The notes: generated from the sequence alone by a model not told the origin. A stretch of 64,000 nt of DNA from Geminisphaera colitermitum TAV2 (GCF_000171235.2 NZ_ABEA03000120.1:23602-87601), one strand, 5' to 3'. Positions 42,268-49,134 are shown, counted from the stretch's first letter. A program made the numbers and translations.

Positions 42268-43404
42268 TTATTTCCCTCCTTTCTTGCCGAGCGTCGGCAC
42301 AGCATAACGGAGCTTGGCAAGGGTTTCGGTGGTCAATTCCCACACGTCGAGAACGTCGTTTGGCACGAGCTTCGCGCGCTTGGCGTAGTCGAACAGCTTC
42401 GACTCGCTGACACCGTGGTCGAGCATGAGGGTTTGCAGGGCGCTGACGATCTCGTCGCGACCCTCTTCCGGCGCGTCAACGCTAGTGTCTTTTTCGGCGT
42501 CAGCGGGCGCAGGCGACTCTTCCGTGGCGGGCTGCGTTTCGGTATTCGCGGACCCGTCAGCGGGGGGCGGGGTGTCCGCCTGTTGTTGCTGTTGCTGCGC
42601 GGCACCGCCGAGCGTGGCAGCGAGCTTTTCCCCGGCAGCGGTCGGTTCGATCTTCTTGGGATCGGGAAAAGCCTCGTCAATGGACACATCGCCGTCGCTG
42701 ATGGCTGTCTTGAAACCGGTGAGGATTTCGAGATGCTCAAGCGTCACGTCTTCGATGCCCTTGACGGACAGGGCGGCGAAAATGCGCTCTTTTGGGACGC
42801 CCATCTTCACGAAATACTCGATCGCCACGGCACGGCGCTGCACGAGGCTCTTCGCGTCGCCGATGGCGAGTTTCTTTGCCTGCTCGTAGATCGGCTTCAC
42901 CAGCGCGAACGGCACGACCTTGAAGGTCGCGTTGCGCAGTGCGATGGAGCACGCGGCATTGCCCGCGACGACCTGCATGTCGTCGGAGAACTTTTGGCCG
43001 GTCTTCGTCGTGATGCGGCGGCGCGTCTCGATGGAGATGCACACGTTATTTTCGAGATCGTGGACGACGCCTTGTGCCACGAGCACCTTGCCATCGTTGC
43101 CGATGACACGCGCTCCGGCGCGAATGTGGCCGTAGCTGGCGAGGGCAATTTCGGCCATGCGGGCGGACGGGCCTTGGATCGGCTTGCTGTCGCCGCCCTT
43201 GCGAGCCGGGAGCGTGTAGAAGCAGCTTGCGGCGGTCTCCTGATCGAGCGTCGCGAGGCTGAGCATCTTGTTTTTAACCTGCGTCAGTTGACGCGGGTAT
43301 TTGCGGGCGGTGGCAATTTGGATGTCGGTGGAGGCGCGCTCCACGACTTCCAGTGCGGAAGGCTCGACTACTTCGAGCGGGTTGTTTTCAATATATGCGG
43401 ACAT
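42268..43404 (-). CDS. Putative single-strand annealing / recombination protein
   Basis: The 378-residue protein contains 'GGDSKPIQGPSARMAEIALA', 'AQGVVHDLENNVCISIETRR' and 'NAACSIALRNATFKVVPFAL', a conserved phage family beside RecE/YqaJ nucleases that I associate with RecT-like function. A Gln-rich linker precedes a C-terminal helical domain. The 13-nt motif lies 11 nt upstream of the ATG. Assignment is by neighbourhood and remembered family resemblance. Confidence 0.6.
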   Translation of the reverse strand: MSAYIENNPLEVVEPSALEVVERASTDIQIATARKYPRQLTQVKNKMLSLATLDQETAASCFYTLPARKGGDSKPIQGPSARMAEIALASYGHIRAGARVIGNDGKVLVAQGVVHDLENNVCISIETRRRITTKTGQKFSDDMQVVAGNAACSIALRNATFKVVPFALVKPIYEQAKKLAIGDAKSLVQRRAVAIEYFVKMGVPKERIFAALSVKGIEDVTLEHLEILTGFKTAISDGDVSIDEAFPDPKKIEPTAAGEKLAATLGGAAQQQQQQADTPPPADGSANTETQPATEESPAPADAEKDTSVDAPEEGRDEIVSALQTLMLDHGVSESKLFDYAKRAKLVPNDVLDVWELTTETLAKLRYAVPTLGKKGGK

Positions 43405-43893
43405 GATTGCTTACTTGGTCGTTTGCGGTTGTGTTCGCCCTGTCATCCGAAAGGACGGCGGGGCATTTTTTTGTGGGAACCGTATCCGCTTCGGCGCTAC
43501 TAACGCCGCTACGTGATCCCCGTCGTGGTGCAGTCTTAGGGGGCGGATACGGGTGAGGGGTGCGGACGGCGGTGTTTCATACGAGCCGATGCTCTGTCGC
43601 GGGGTCTCCCCGCGCACCATGCCGCCGTCCGAAAGTGGGAACACCATTGTGCGGGCAGGACGCCACGCCTGCTCTGGTTATCAGCCTCAGGACTACCCTA
43701 TTCCACTGTTTCTCGCTCGAAGATTCCTAGGTTTCCGAACGTTGTTATGGCCTTACTCTCATCCGTCGCTACGGGTCGTCTCATGGTGTGTTTTTGTATT
43801 CAGCACTCAGGGACAGAAGCTACCCGCACGCTGCGCACTCGCGCTACCGCTCAATGGTGAAAATGTGAAAGAACGAAGAGGCGAGGCGGACGG
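43405..43893. ncRNA. Structured 490-nt region without a convincing gene
   Basis: Two long inverted repeats stand out: ACCGTATCCGC at about 43478-43488 with GCGGATACGGG at about 43541-43551, and CGGACGGCGG at about 43563 with CCGCCGTCCG about 55 nt later. A 78-codon leftward frame (43411-43647) overlaps them and would end by translating the 13-nt motif; I do not trust it. The region could be a structured RNA or leader of the downstream early gene. Confidence 0.35.
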
Positions 43894-44247
43894 CTACCAG
43901 TGCCGCCCCTTCCTCATATTGGGGTCCGTATTCCACCGCTCCTCCTCGGAAAGCGGGATGCGGTAGGGACAGCCTCCGGGCAGGGTGTGAATCACACGCG
44001 CCTTGCATCGGTCGGTTACAAATTGGTGACGCCTGCCGATAATGGCGGCGAACTCGCGCGCCGTGAACCAGCCGCGAGCATGACCAGCGGCGCGGGCCTG
44101 CCTCGCCTCAATCGCATCGTCTGGCAGGGTTGGAGCGAGTGAAAGCGCGGCGTTTAAACTCTCCGTAAGAGCGTCAACCTTGGCGTGGAGAGAAGCGAGA
44201 TAGTTGTTGTTAATGGAGGGAGAACTGGCGGCGGCGGTATTACTCAT
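43894..44247 (-). CDS. HTH/excisionase-like DNA-binding protein
   Basis: The 117-residue protein has a C-terminal 'GWFTAREFAAIIGRRHQFVT' helix-turn-helix resembling excisionase or MerR-like folds, ending with 'CPYRIPLSEEERW'. It is the third gene of the leftward early operon, where excisionases or early regulators usually lie. A GTTTAAAC site is at 44152. Confidence 0.65.
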   Translation of the reverse strand: MSNTAAASSPSINNNYLASLHAKVDALTESLNAALSLAPTLPDDAIEARQARAAGHARGWFTAREFAAIIGRRHQFVTDRCKARVIHTLPGGCPYRIPLSEEERWNTDPNMRKGRHW

Positions 44248-44405
44248 CGCGCACCTCCCTGCCTAGCGCCTAGCGGGATGGTGCCGAGGCGGCGCGCCTC
44301 GCGTTCATGCTGACGGCGTAAGAGCACGCCAAGCGTGAGGAGTGCCGCCGCCACACCAGCAAGGGCGGCGGCACAATGGGAAATGACAAGGACCGGCGGC
44401 GTCAT
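44244..44405 (-). CDS. 53-residue membrane protein
   Basis: This short gene encodes MTPPVLVISHCAAALAGVAA followed by a hydrophobic helix and a basic tail ending GARQGGAR. It is linked by ATGA overlaps to both neighbours (44402-44405 and 44244-44247), strong support that it is translated. Function unknown. Confidence 0.65.
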   Translation of the reverse strand: MTPPVLVISHCAAALAGVAAALLTLGVLLRRQHEREARRLGTIPLGARQGGAR

Positions 44406-44749
44406 TTGCTGGCCGCTCCTTTCTTCGCCTTTGGCTTGCCGGGGATGACGAAGGGGACGGGGGGCATCCGGCGAAGGTAAAGCTTCACCTCGACACGTTC
44501 GCGGGCGTCAATCATGCCGCTCATGAGCGTGTCGAGCGCGGCCATCCAGTTTTTTGCCGCCTCAATGTTGACGGAGCGAGGCGGGACGGTCAGGGAGCCG
44601 CAATCGGCGATCCTTCGCGCGACTTCGCGCATTTGTGAATACACCGTAAGGTGTGCATTGACGGTCTCGGCAATTTCCGGGGCCGTTTTTTGGGCGAGGT
44701 CAGGGATCAACTCGCCGCGATACTGAGGTTTGGTCGTTTGCGGTTTCAT
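44402..44749 (-). CDS. First gene of the leftward early operon
   Basis: The 115-residue protein is helical and basic at its C-terminus. Its first codons (MKPQTTKPQ) are themselves a copy of the 13-nt motif, and another copy ends 2 nt upstream of the ATG. It is the first gene after the repressor control region. Function unknown. Confidence 0.6.
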   Translation of the reverse strand: MKPQTTKPQYRGELIPDLAQKTAPEIAETVNAHLTVYSQMREVARRIADCGSLTVPPRSVNIEAAKNWMAALDTLMSGMIDARERVEVKLYLRRMPPVPFVIPGKPKAKKGAASK

Positions 44750-44895
44750 GATGGTCGTTTGCGCTGCTGTGGTGCTGATTGCTGCTTATTGTGCAGCATT
44801 GTGCAACGTTATTTTTCAAAAAAGTTTCAACATGCTTACCATCAATAAATTAATTTATATTGAAACTTAATCCTTAACGCGGCATAATGTGCAGC
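44750..44895. promoter_or_regulatory. Lysogeny switch region between early operon and repressor
   Basis: Two 10-bp direct repeats, ATTGTGCAGC and ATTGTGCAAC, lie at 44788-44807 exactly one helical turn apart, with a third copy, AATGTGCAGC, at 44886-44895. A -35 TTGAAA and -10 CATAAT (44883-44888) separated by 17 nt point rightward and would start transcription within a base or two of the repressor ATG. An inverted pair GTTTCAA...TTGAAAC lies inside. Ribbon-helix-helix proteins favour such short tandem sites. Confidence 0.7.
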
Positions 44896-45231
44896 ATGGC
44901 AAAGCAAACAACTACAGGCATTCGGCTAGACGACTCGACGCGCCGTATTCTTGAGATAATCGCAAAGCGCGCAGGCGTGAAGAGTTCCGATATTATTCGC
45001 TTCGCAATAGAGGACTACTTGCGGCGGACGATTGAGGCTGGCGAACTGAAATTATCCATACATGGAACGGAAGCTCGTGCCCTTGAACTGATTGCGCAGG
45101 ATCACGACCTACTAGACCATGACAGTGACATTGTGCCGGTTAAAGGCGGCAAGCGCATCAAGGACGGCGCAAGCGCGAAAGATGGCACGCCACTCAAGGG
45201 GAAGGGACGAGAGCAACGCGCCGCATCTTAG
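44896..45231 (+). CDS. Ribbon-helix-helix repressor
   Basis: The 111-residue protein starts MAKQTTTGIRLDDSTRRILE and has 'RAGVKSSDIIRFAIEDYLRR', an Arc/CopG-type ribbon-helix-helix. The C-terminus is charged and disordered. The promoter (TTGAAA-17-CATAAT) places the transcript start at or next to the ATG, so it may be leaderless as for lambda cI. The ATG at 44896 was preferred over the frame start at 44887, which lies within the -10 region. Confidence 0.75.
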   Translation: MAKQTTTGIRLDDSTRRILEIIAKRAGVKSSDIIRFAIEDYLRRTIEAGELKLSIHGTEARALELIAQDHDLLDHDSDIVPVKGGKRIKDGASAKDGTPLKGKGREQRAAS

Positions 45232-45233
45232 CT

Positions 45234-45476
45234 TCACCCTTGATCGGGCCACCCCTTTTCCTCCGCCTCTTCACGCAGCACGTTCCACTTGGGCGGGATC
45301 ATTCCCTGTTCGCGCACCCAAGCCTTCAGTTGCTCAAGTTCGAGCACGACGGCCAGCCCCAGCTTGCGCAGTTGCGCAGGATCATCCGTCCCGCGCAGGC
45401 GGCGGCGGAAGTAGTAGGCGCTTGGTTTGTAACTGAGGAGAGACGGTGTGGTAGGAGGAGGGATTTTAGCTGACAC
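45234..45476 (-). CDS. Small protein convergent with the repressor
   Basis: The 80-residue protein has 'LLSYKPSAYYFRRRLRGTDD' and 'VLELEQLKAWVREQGM', a helical basic protein of possible excisionase or DNA-binding type. It ends 2 nt from the repressor gene and has its own upstream region (45477-45717). Confidence 0.5.
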   Translation of the reverse strand: MSAKIPPPTTPSLLSYKPSAYYFRRRLRGTDDPAQLRKLGLAVVLELEQLKAWVREQGMIPPKWNVLREEAEEKGWPDQG

Positions 45477-45717
45477 GGCAAAGCTACCGTCCGGGTTTCC
45501 CGGTGCGCCGGGGCGGGCCTCGGCTCCAGCCGAGAGGGTCGTCTGACGAACGGGACGTTAGCGCGCGTCAGGGGGCGACTTCGGGGCCGATTGAAACGCT
45601 TGTCCCGCGTCCGACAAGGAAGAGTTATTCACAATCTGCTCAAATAGCTACCGGAAGGGGATGTTAGGGGTTCGATCATGATTGCCTTTTGGAGTAAAAA
45701 GAGGAATGGAAGGCATC

Positions 45718-46107
45718 ATGCACCTTGCCCGCCTTACCCTTCTTGCTTTCGCTCTTTCCCTAGTCGGCTGCGTGACGCCGGGGTCGCTTGAATCAACCAA
45801 GGCAGGCGCACGCGCACGCTCTGCCGAGGTTTTTATTAAGAAACAAAACTACCTCACACTTGCCCGCTACTGGAACGATAATGCTCAAAAAACCTACGAC
45901 CTGCTCAGCGGAAGCCAAAATACCTTTCTCCATACATTTGATGGCTATGCAGAAATAAGCATTGTGGTTGGGGGCTACTACATGGGCCTGATTGAGTTGA
46001 CCCGAATCGAAGACAAAACGACGCGGGTGTCAGTTCACGCATGGGGACGCACGGAGGACATGGTTCGCGAATGGGGAAGCTTGATACGCAGCGCCCCGGA
46101 AAACTAA
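45718..46107 (+). CDS. Prophage lipoprotein, possible lysogenic conversion gene
   Basis: The 129-residue protein begins MHLARLTLLAFALSLVGC with a lipobox (LVGC, acylated Cys at residue 18). The mature protein contains 'YGYYMGLIELTRIEDKT'-like beta strands. The ATG at 45718 has GGAAGG 5 nt upstream; 45706 is an alternative. It is transcribed away from the early operon and sits beside int, where genes expressed in the lysogen often lie. The 240-nt region before it has no other gene. Confidence 0.65.
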   Translation: MHLARLTLLAFALSLVGCVTPGSLESTKAGARARSAEVFIKKQNYLTLARYWNDNAQKTYDLLSGSQNTFLHTFDGYAEISIVVGGYYMGLIELTRIEDKTTRVSVHAWGRTEDMVREWGSLIRSAPEN

Positions 46108-46682
46108 TGCGGCAGGGAGCGCGCCCGCCTCTCGATGTTACGTCGGATGCGGTCAGACAGGGGGACAGGTGCCCTCCACTGCAAAAGCCGATACCCGTCA
46201 GGAAGCACGGGGGAAGAGCGGCTCGCGTCCCAAGCAATTTCCCCTTCGATTCTCCATTCATAAAGCTCCCATGCCCGGTATTTCAGGCACTCGATCACAT
46301 GGGGGTAGTGGTCAGTCAGTGACTCAAGCGAGTCTGGAATGAGAACCAAATTGGCGACGCAGGTGTGATAGCGCGTGTCGTAGCACGAATCTTCGTAGAT
46401 GTGGCACGCGCTAAACCCTGACTTTGAGCGCGGAATACCAGTCAGTAGCCTTATCGCCGCGCTGGCTTGTTGGTTGCTATCGAAATTGACTCCATCAGGA
46501 AGGGTGTCGCCCCACCTTGCCCGACGCGTGTTTGGCACCAAGCAACCATCTGGGAAATACGTAATCACATGCTGATATGTTTCCAATGACGCCCACACCG
46601 AGGTAGCGGCAATAAATTCAGCAAGCTTCACCCCTTTCGCATTTTCGGTATCCGAGATCAATTGATTGGGGTCGATAGGCAC
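46104..46682 (-). CDS. HNH-like or unknown prophage protein next to int
   Basis: The 192-residue protein has 'ACHIYEDSCYDTRYHTCVAN' and 'LVLIPDSLESLTDHYPHVIE', a His/Asp/Cys pattern that I associate with HNH-like nucleases of restriction-related families. The last four nt overlap the convergent lipoprotein gene. A 24-bp palindrome lies 6 nt upstream. A defence function is possible. Confidence 0.5.
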   Translation of the reverse strand: MPIDPNQLISDTENAKGVKLAEFIAATSVWASLETYQHVITYFPDGCLVPNTRRARWGDTLPDGVNFDSNQQASAAIRLLTGIPRSKSGFSACHIYEDSCYDTRYHTCVANLVLIPDSLESLTDHYPHVIECLKYRAWELYEWRIEGEIAWDASRSSPVLPDGYRLLQWRAPVPLSDRIRRNIERRARSLPH

Positions 46683-46688
46683 GCCTCC

Positions 46689-46712
46689 ACCAATGCGTTT
46701 AAACGCATTGGT
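46689..46712. repeat. 24-bp perfect palindrome centred on GTTTAAAC
   Basis: The sequence ACCAATGC-GTTTAAAC-GCATTGGT reads identically on both strands. It lies in the 42-nt gap between int and the unknown gene. It is the longest extended copy of the GTTTAAAC motif and could be a strong operator or the primary binding site. Confidence 0.85.
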
Positions 46713-46724
46713 CTCAAGCCGCTT

Positions 46725-48065
46725 TTATCCCGCCAGCCGTCCCGCGAGCGCCATCGAATCCAACGCCGCCACCGGCTCCACCGGCAGGGCAAGGAACATC
46801 TTCCACGTCAACCGAACGGTGTCCGGCGTAATCATGAAGTAGCGTGCCGCGTCGTCGTGATCGGCCATACCCTCGTATTCCTCCGTCGTCTTGGGGCTCT
46901 GGTGCTGAGCCAGGTATTGCGTCAGCGCGGGCGTCCTGAACCGCGCTAGATGGTAGCTGATGAACGAATGCCGCCAGATGTTGCGCAGTCCCTCGATCTT
47001 CGCTGCGTCTTCCTCGCTGGCGTTCTCGATGGGGCGGAGGTCGGCGCGGATGCTGGCGTAACGCTTTGCCTCGCGGTAGTTGAGCGGCGTCATTTTCCAC
47101 GTCTTTTCCGGCGTGTGCTTCAGCCAGTCCCAAAGGTTGCTGGGATGCCCCTGCCGGTAGCGAGTGCGCCCGTCCTTCTTGCCGCTCTTGTGGATGCGCG
47201 CCGCCATGCGGATGCCGCGTCCGTCGAAGTTGATTGCATCCTTCGTAATCGCGCCTGCCGTCGTGTAGCGGATGCCCGCGAACGCCTCCAAGGCGATGCG
47301 GCCAATCACGCGCTCATCGCGGTTGGCGCAGAAAAAGTCCCATGCGTCGCGCAGCGGGATAACAACCGGGTCGCCGTCATCAGTCTTTGGCGGCTTGATC
47401 CGCTCGACCGGGTTTTCGACCGCGCCCCACCTCTCGCGTAGGCAGTAGTCGAAAAACGTCTTCACGTTCTTGCGATGATCCTTGATGCCGTGCGACCCGA
47501 TCACGCCGCCCTTGTCGTCCTTCAGATCGCGCAGCCATTCGCGCACGTCATCGGTTCCTACATCGTTTAAACGCCACGATCCAAACTTGGCGGCGAAGCG
47601 TTTGTTGAGATGCTTGTCGGCGTGTCGCTTCGCATCGTCACCCCAACTCTTTTCCTCGTCGCGCAGGGTGAAGTAACGCTCCAACGCCTTGCTAACAGTC
47701 AAGCCTTCGGCCTGCGGTTTCCCCTGTTTTGATGCGCGCCACTCGTGGGCAACAACGATGGGGTCAACGTTCTCGCCAACGATCTTCTGAAACTCGACGT
47801 AGCGCGCCCATTTTGCCGGATCGAAGGTAAGGATCACGTCGCCATGCTTGGAACGCTTGTCGGCGAGGTCTTTTGCGGCGATCTCGCGGGCCTTTTCATC
47901 GGGGTAGCCCTTGGCTTTGCGCACTCCCTTTTCATCGCGCCAATGGAGGTAAAAAGGAGCGTTCGGGCGTGTGTCATCGTAGGAATAACGGATGCCACGA
48001 GGGGGTTCCCATCCGCCAGCCTGCTTGCCGTCCGCTTGCTGCCCTGCTTGCCGTTTGCTTGCCAT
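46725..48065 (-). CDS. int: Integrase (tyrosine recombinase)
   Basis: The 446-residue protein has a phage-integrase N-terminal part ('GIRYSYDDTRPNAPFYLHWR') and a catalytic domain with Arg in 'ALEAFAGIRYTTAG', an altered HxxR box in 'LRNIWRHSFISYHLA', a His-box variant 'QHQSPKTTEEYEGM' and the probable Tyr in 'AARYFMITPD'. It lies 72 nt inside attR, and the first codons (Arg/Gln/Ala-rich) overlap the candidate arm-type sites. GTTTAAAC is at 47565. Confidence 0.88.
   Translation of the reverse strand: MASKRQAGQQADGKQAGGWEPPRGIRYSYDDTRPNAPFYLHWRDEKGVRKAKGYPDEKAREIAAKDLADKRSKHGDVILTFDPAKWARYVEFQKIVGENVDPIVVAHEWRASKQGKPQAEGLTVSKALERYFTLRDEEKSWGDDAKRHADKHLNKRFAAKFGSWRLNDVGTDDVREWLRDLKDDKGGVIGSHGIKDHRKNVKTFFDYCLRERWGAVENPVERIKPPKTDDGDPVVIPLRDAWDFFCANRDERVIGRIALEAFAGIRYTTAGAITKDAINFDGRGIRMAARIHKSGKKDGRTRYRQGHPSNLWDWLKHTPEKTWKMTPLNYREAKRYASIRADLRPIENASEEDAAKIEGLRNIWRHSFISYHLARFRTPALTQYLAQHQSPKTTEEYEGMADHDDAARYFMITPDTVRLTWKMFLALPVEPVAALDSMALAGRLAG
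48046..48062. repeat. 17-bp repeat near attR, candidate integrase arm site
   Basis: This is identical and co-oriented to 4630-4646 near attL. It lies within the first codons of int, and a related copy is just upstream at about 48023. Binding of Int here could autoregulate int. Confidence 0.5.
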
Positions 48066-48105
48066 AAACGCCCTTTTGGGCGGTGTCTGGCGATAGGCAA
48101 CAATA

Positions 48106-48132
48106 AAACCCGCTCCTATGAGAAGCGGGTTT
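48106..48132 (-). terminator. Phage-supplied replacement terminator for tRNA-Ala
   Basis: AAACCCGCT pairs with AGCGGGTTT around a 9-nt loop and, reading leftward, is followed by TTATTG. It lies between attR and int. It ends the tRNA-Ala transcript after integration and keeps it out of int. Confidence 0.8.
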
Positions 48133-48136
48133 CGTG

Positions 48137-48159
48137 GGAAAAGTGGTGGACCCTAGCGG
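48137..48159. other. attR core (23 bp) within tRNA-Ala
   Basis: The sequence is identical to attL (4577-4599) and covers the tRNA 3' end including CCA plus 7 nt beyond it. Recombination here regenerates the intact tRNA, with the 5' part being chromosomal. Confidence 0.93.
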
Positions 48160-48219
48160 GTTCGAACCGCTGACCTCCTCAATGCCATTGAGGCGCTCTA
48201 CCAACTGAGCTAAGAGCCC
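48144..48219 (-). tRNA. tRNA-Ala (anticodon GGC)
   Basis: The 76-nt gene folds well: acceptor GGGCTCT/AGGGTCC, D arm GCTC...GAGC, anticodon stem CCTCA/TGAGG with loop ATGGCAT (anticodon GGC), T arm AGCGG-TTCGAAC-CCGCT, discriminator A and encoded CCA. It carries attR at its 3' end. Confidence 0.97.
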
Positions 48220-48389
48220 ATGAAAGGGAAGGGCGAAGAAGGATGCTTTGCGGGAGTGTGGCAAGCGATTTTTTACTCTTTTTTCAGGGCAGGGGAAATA
48301 CGCCTGCAAAGGGGCGAACGGGAAAGGGATGAATTTTTATTCGTTACGCCGGGGGCTTCCTTACATGGTGGCGGTTTTTCCCGACGCCT

Positions 48390-49055
48390 ATGCAACGCCT
48401 TCGGCCCTTTTTCCCGGAAGTCACACCTGCTCAATGGGACCTGCTCATCCGCATGTCCGCGCTGCACCGTGAATGGAATGCGAAGATCAATCTGGTTTCG
48501 CGCAAAGACATCGAAAACCTGGAGTGGCATCACTACGCGCCTTGCATCGCGGCGGTGAAGCTCCTGCGCCTTGAGGCGGGCGCCACGTTGCTGGATGTGG
48601 GGACGGGCGGCGGCTTCCCCGGCCTGATCCTGGCGGCGCTGTATCCGCAGGCTCACTTCACGCTGGCGGATTCGGTGGGGAAAAAAATCACCGTGGTCGC
48701 CGACATCGCCCGCCGGCTCGGACTGCGCAATGTGGAGGCCAGAAACGTGCGCGTCGAAATACTCAACCGTAGTTACGATTTCGTGACGGGACGCGCGGTG
48801 ACATCGCTTCCCGGTTTTGTGCAACTGGTCAAACCGCGGGTGCGCGCGGGTGCAAAACACACGCCTGCCAACGGCATCGTTTATTGGAAGGGCGGCAGTC
48901 TGGCGGACGAGGAAGCTGCGCTCGGTCTCGCACCCGCCCGGGTGCTGTCGTTGGAGGAGACGCTCGGCGATGTGTATTTTAAAGATAAATACATCGTGCA
49001 TTATCCGCAGCCGGATTTGGGACGCGCGGTGGCACCGCTCTCCGAGGGATTCTGA
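48390..49055 (+). CDS. rsmG: 16S rRNA (guanine-527-N7)-methyltransferase
   Basis: The 221-residue protein has the GidB SAM-binding motif 'LLDVGTGGGFPGLILAAL' near residue 67, 'HREWNAKINLVSRKDIE' and 'FVTGRAVTSLPGFVQL'. It methylates G527 of 16S rRNA. It is divergent from tRNA-Ala, and the 170 nt between them (48220-48389) hold both promoters and no other gene. Confidence 0.93.
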   Translation: MQRLRPFFPEVTPAQWDLLIRMSALHREWNAKINLVSRKDIENLEWHHYAPCIAAVKLLRLEAGATLLDVGTGGGFPGLILAALYPQAHFTLADSVGKKITVVADIARRLGLRNVEARNVRVEILNRSYDFVTGRAVTSLPGFVQLVKPRVRAGAKHTPANGIVYWKGGSLADEEAALGLAPARVLSLEETLGDVYFKDKYIVHYPQPDLGRAVAPLSEGF

Positions 49056-49072
49056 GCAATTTTTTAGGATTA

Positions 49073-49102
49073 CCCCCCCCCCCCCCACACACACACACAC
49101 AC
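49073..49102. repeat. C14 tract followed by (AC)8
   Basis: Fourteen C residues (49073-49086) run directly into eight AC dinucleotides (49087-49102). The compound simple repeat lies 17 nt after the rsmG stop and 33 nt from the convergent pseudopilin stop. Confidence 0.93.
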
Positions 49103-49134
49103 TTTCAGCGTGATCCGGTGTATCCAATTACTAA

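Larger units (their letters stand above)
29207..44764. promoter_or_regulatory. Nine copies of a CCGCAAACGACCA leader motif
   Basis: Copies are at 29207-29219(-), 29411-29423(+), 29777-29789(+), 31652-31664(+), 35248-35260(-), 39302-39314(-), 43416-43428(-), 44731-44743(-) and 44752-44764(-). Eight lie 0-11 nt before a start codon in the gene's own orientation; the ninth is codons 3-7 of the 44402-44749 gene. Matches are 12 or 13 of 13. Confidence 0.9.
8940..47572. repeat. Fifteen dispersed GTTTAAAC sites in the prophage
   Basis: The sites start at 8940, 12476, 13677, 15749, 17326, 22579, 25157, 26232, 29268, 32094, 34809, 38957, 44152, 46697 and 47565. Eleven extend to CGTTTAAACG and five to GCGTTTAAACGC. 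Inside genes they are read as Phe-Lys or Leu-Asn; the third frame has a stop. None was found in the 20 kb of flanking chromosome. Confidence 0.93.
4577..48159. mobile_element. Siphovirus-like prophage (about 43.6 kb) integrated in tRNA-Ala(GGC)
   Basis: The element is delimited by the 23-bp direct repeat and carries integrase, early recombination and replication genes, a repressor switch, terminase (GpA type), lambda-like portal, S49 protease, scaffold, capsid, tail genes with a 954-residue tape measure and a 798-residue tail-tip protein. Packaging and structural genes are uninterrupted, so it may be inducible. It differs from its flanks in having many GTTTAAAC sites and no G/C homopolymer of 10 nt or longer. 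No endolysin was recognised. Confidence 0.95.

Noticed and set aside
43411..43647. 78-codon frame in the structured region
   Set aside because: It overlaps strong inverted repeats and reads through the 13-nt leader motif; composition is unlike neighbouring proteins.
44896..45476. Toxin-antitoxin pair (RHH protein plus small convergent gene)
   Set aside because: The genes are convergent, not an operon, and the RHH gene faces the early operon with operator-like repeats, which fits a repressor better.
4577..48159. Diversity-generating retroelement near the fibre gene
   Set aside because: No reverse transcriptase and no template/variable repeat pair were seen.
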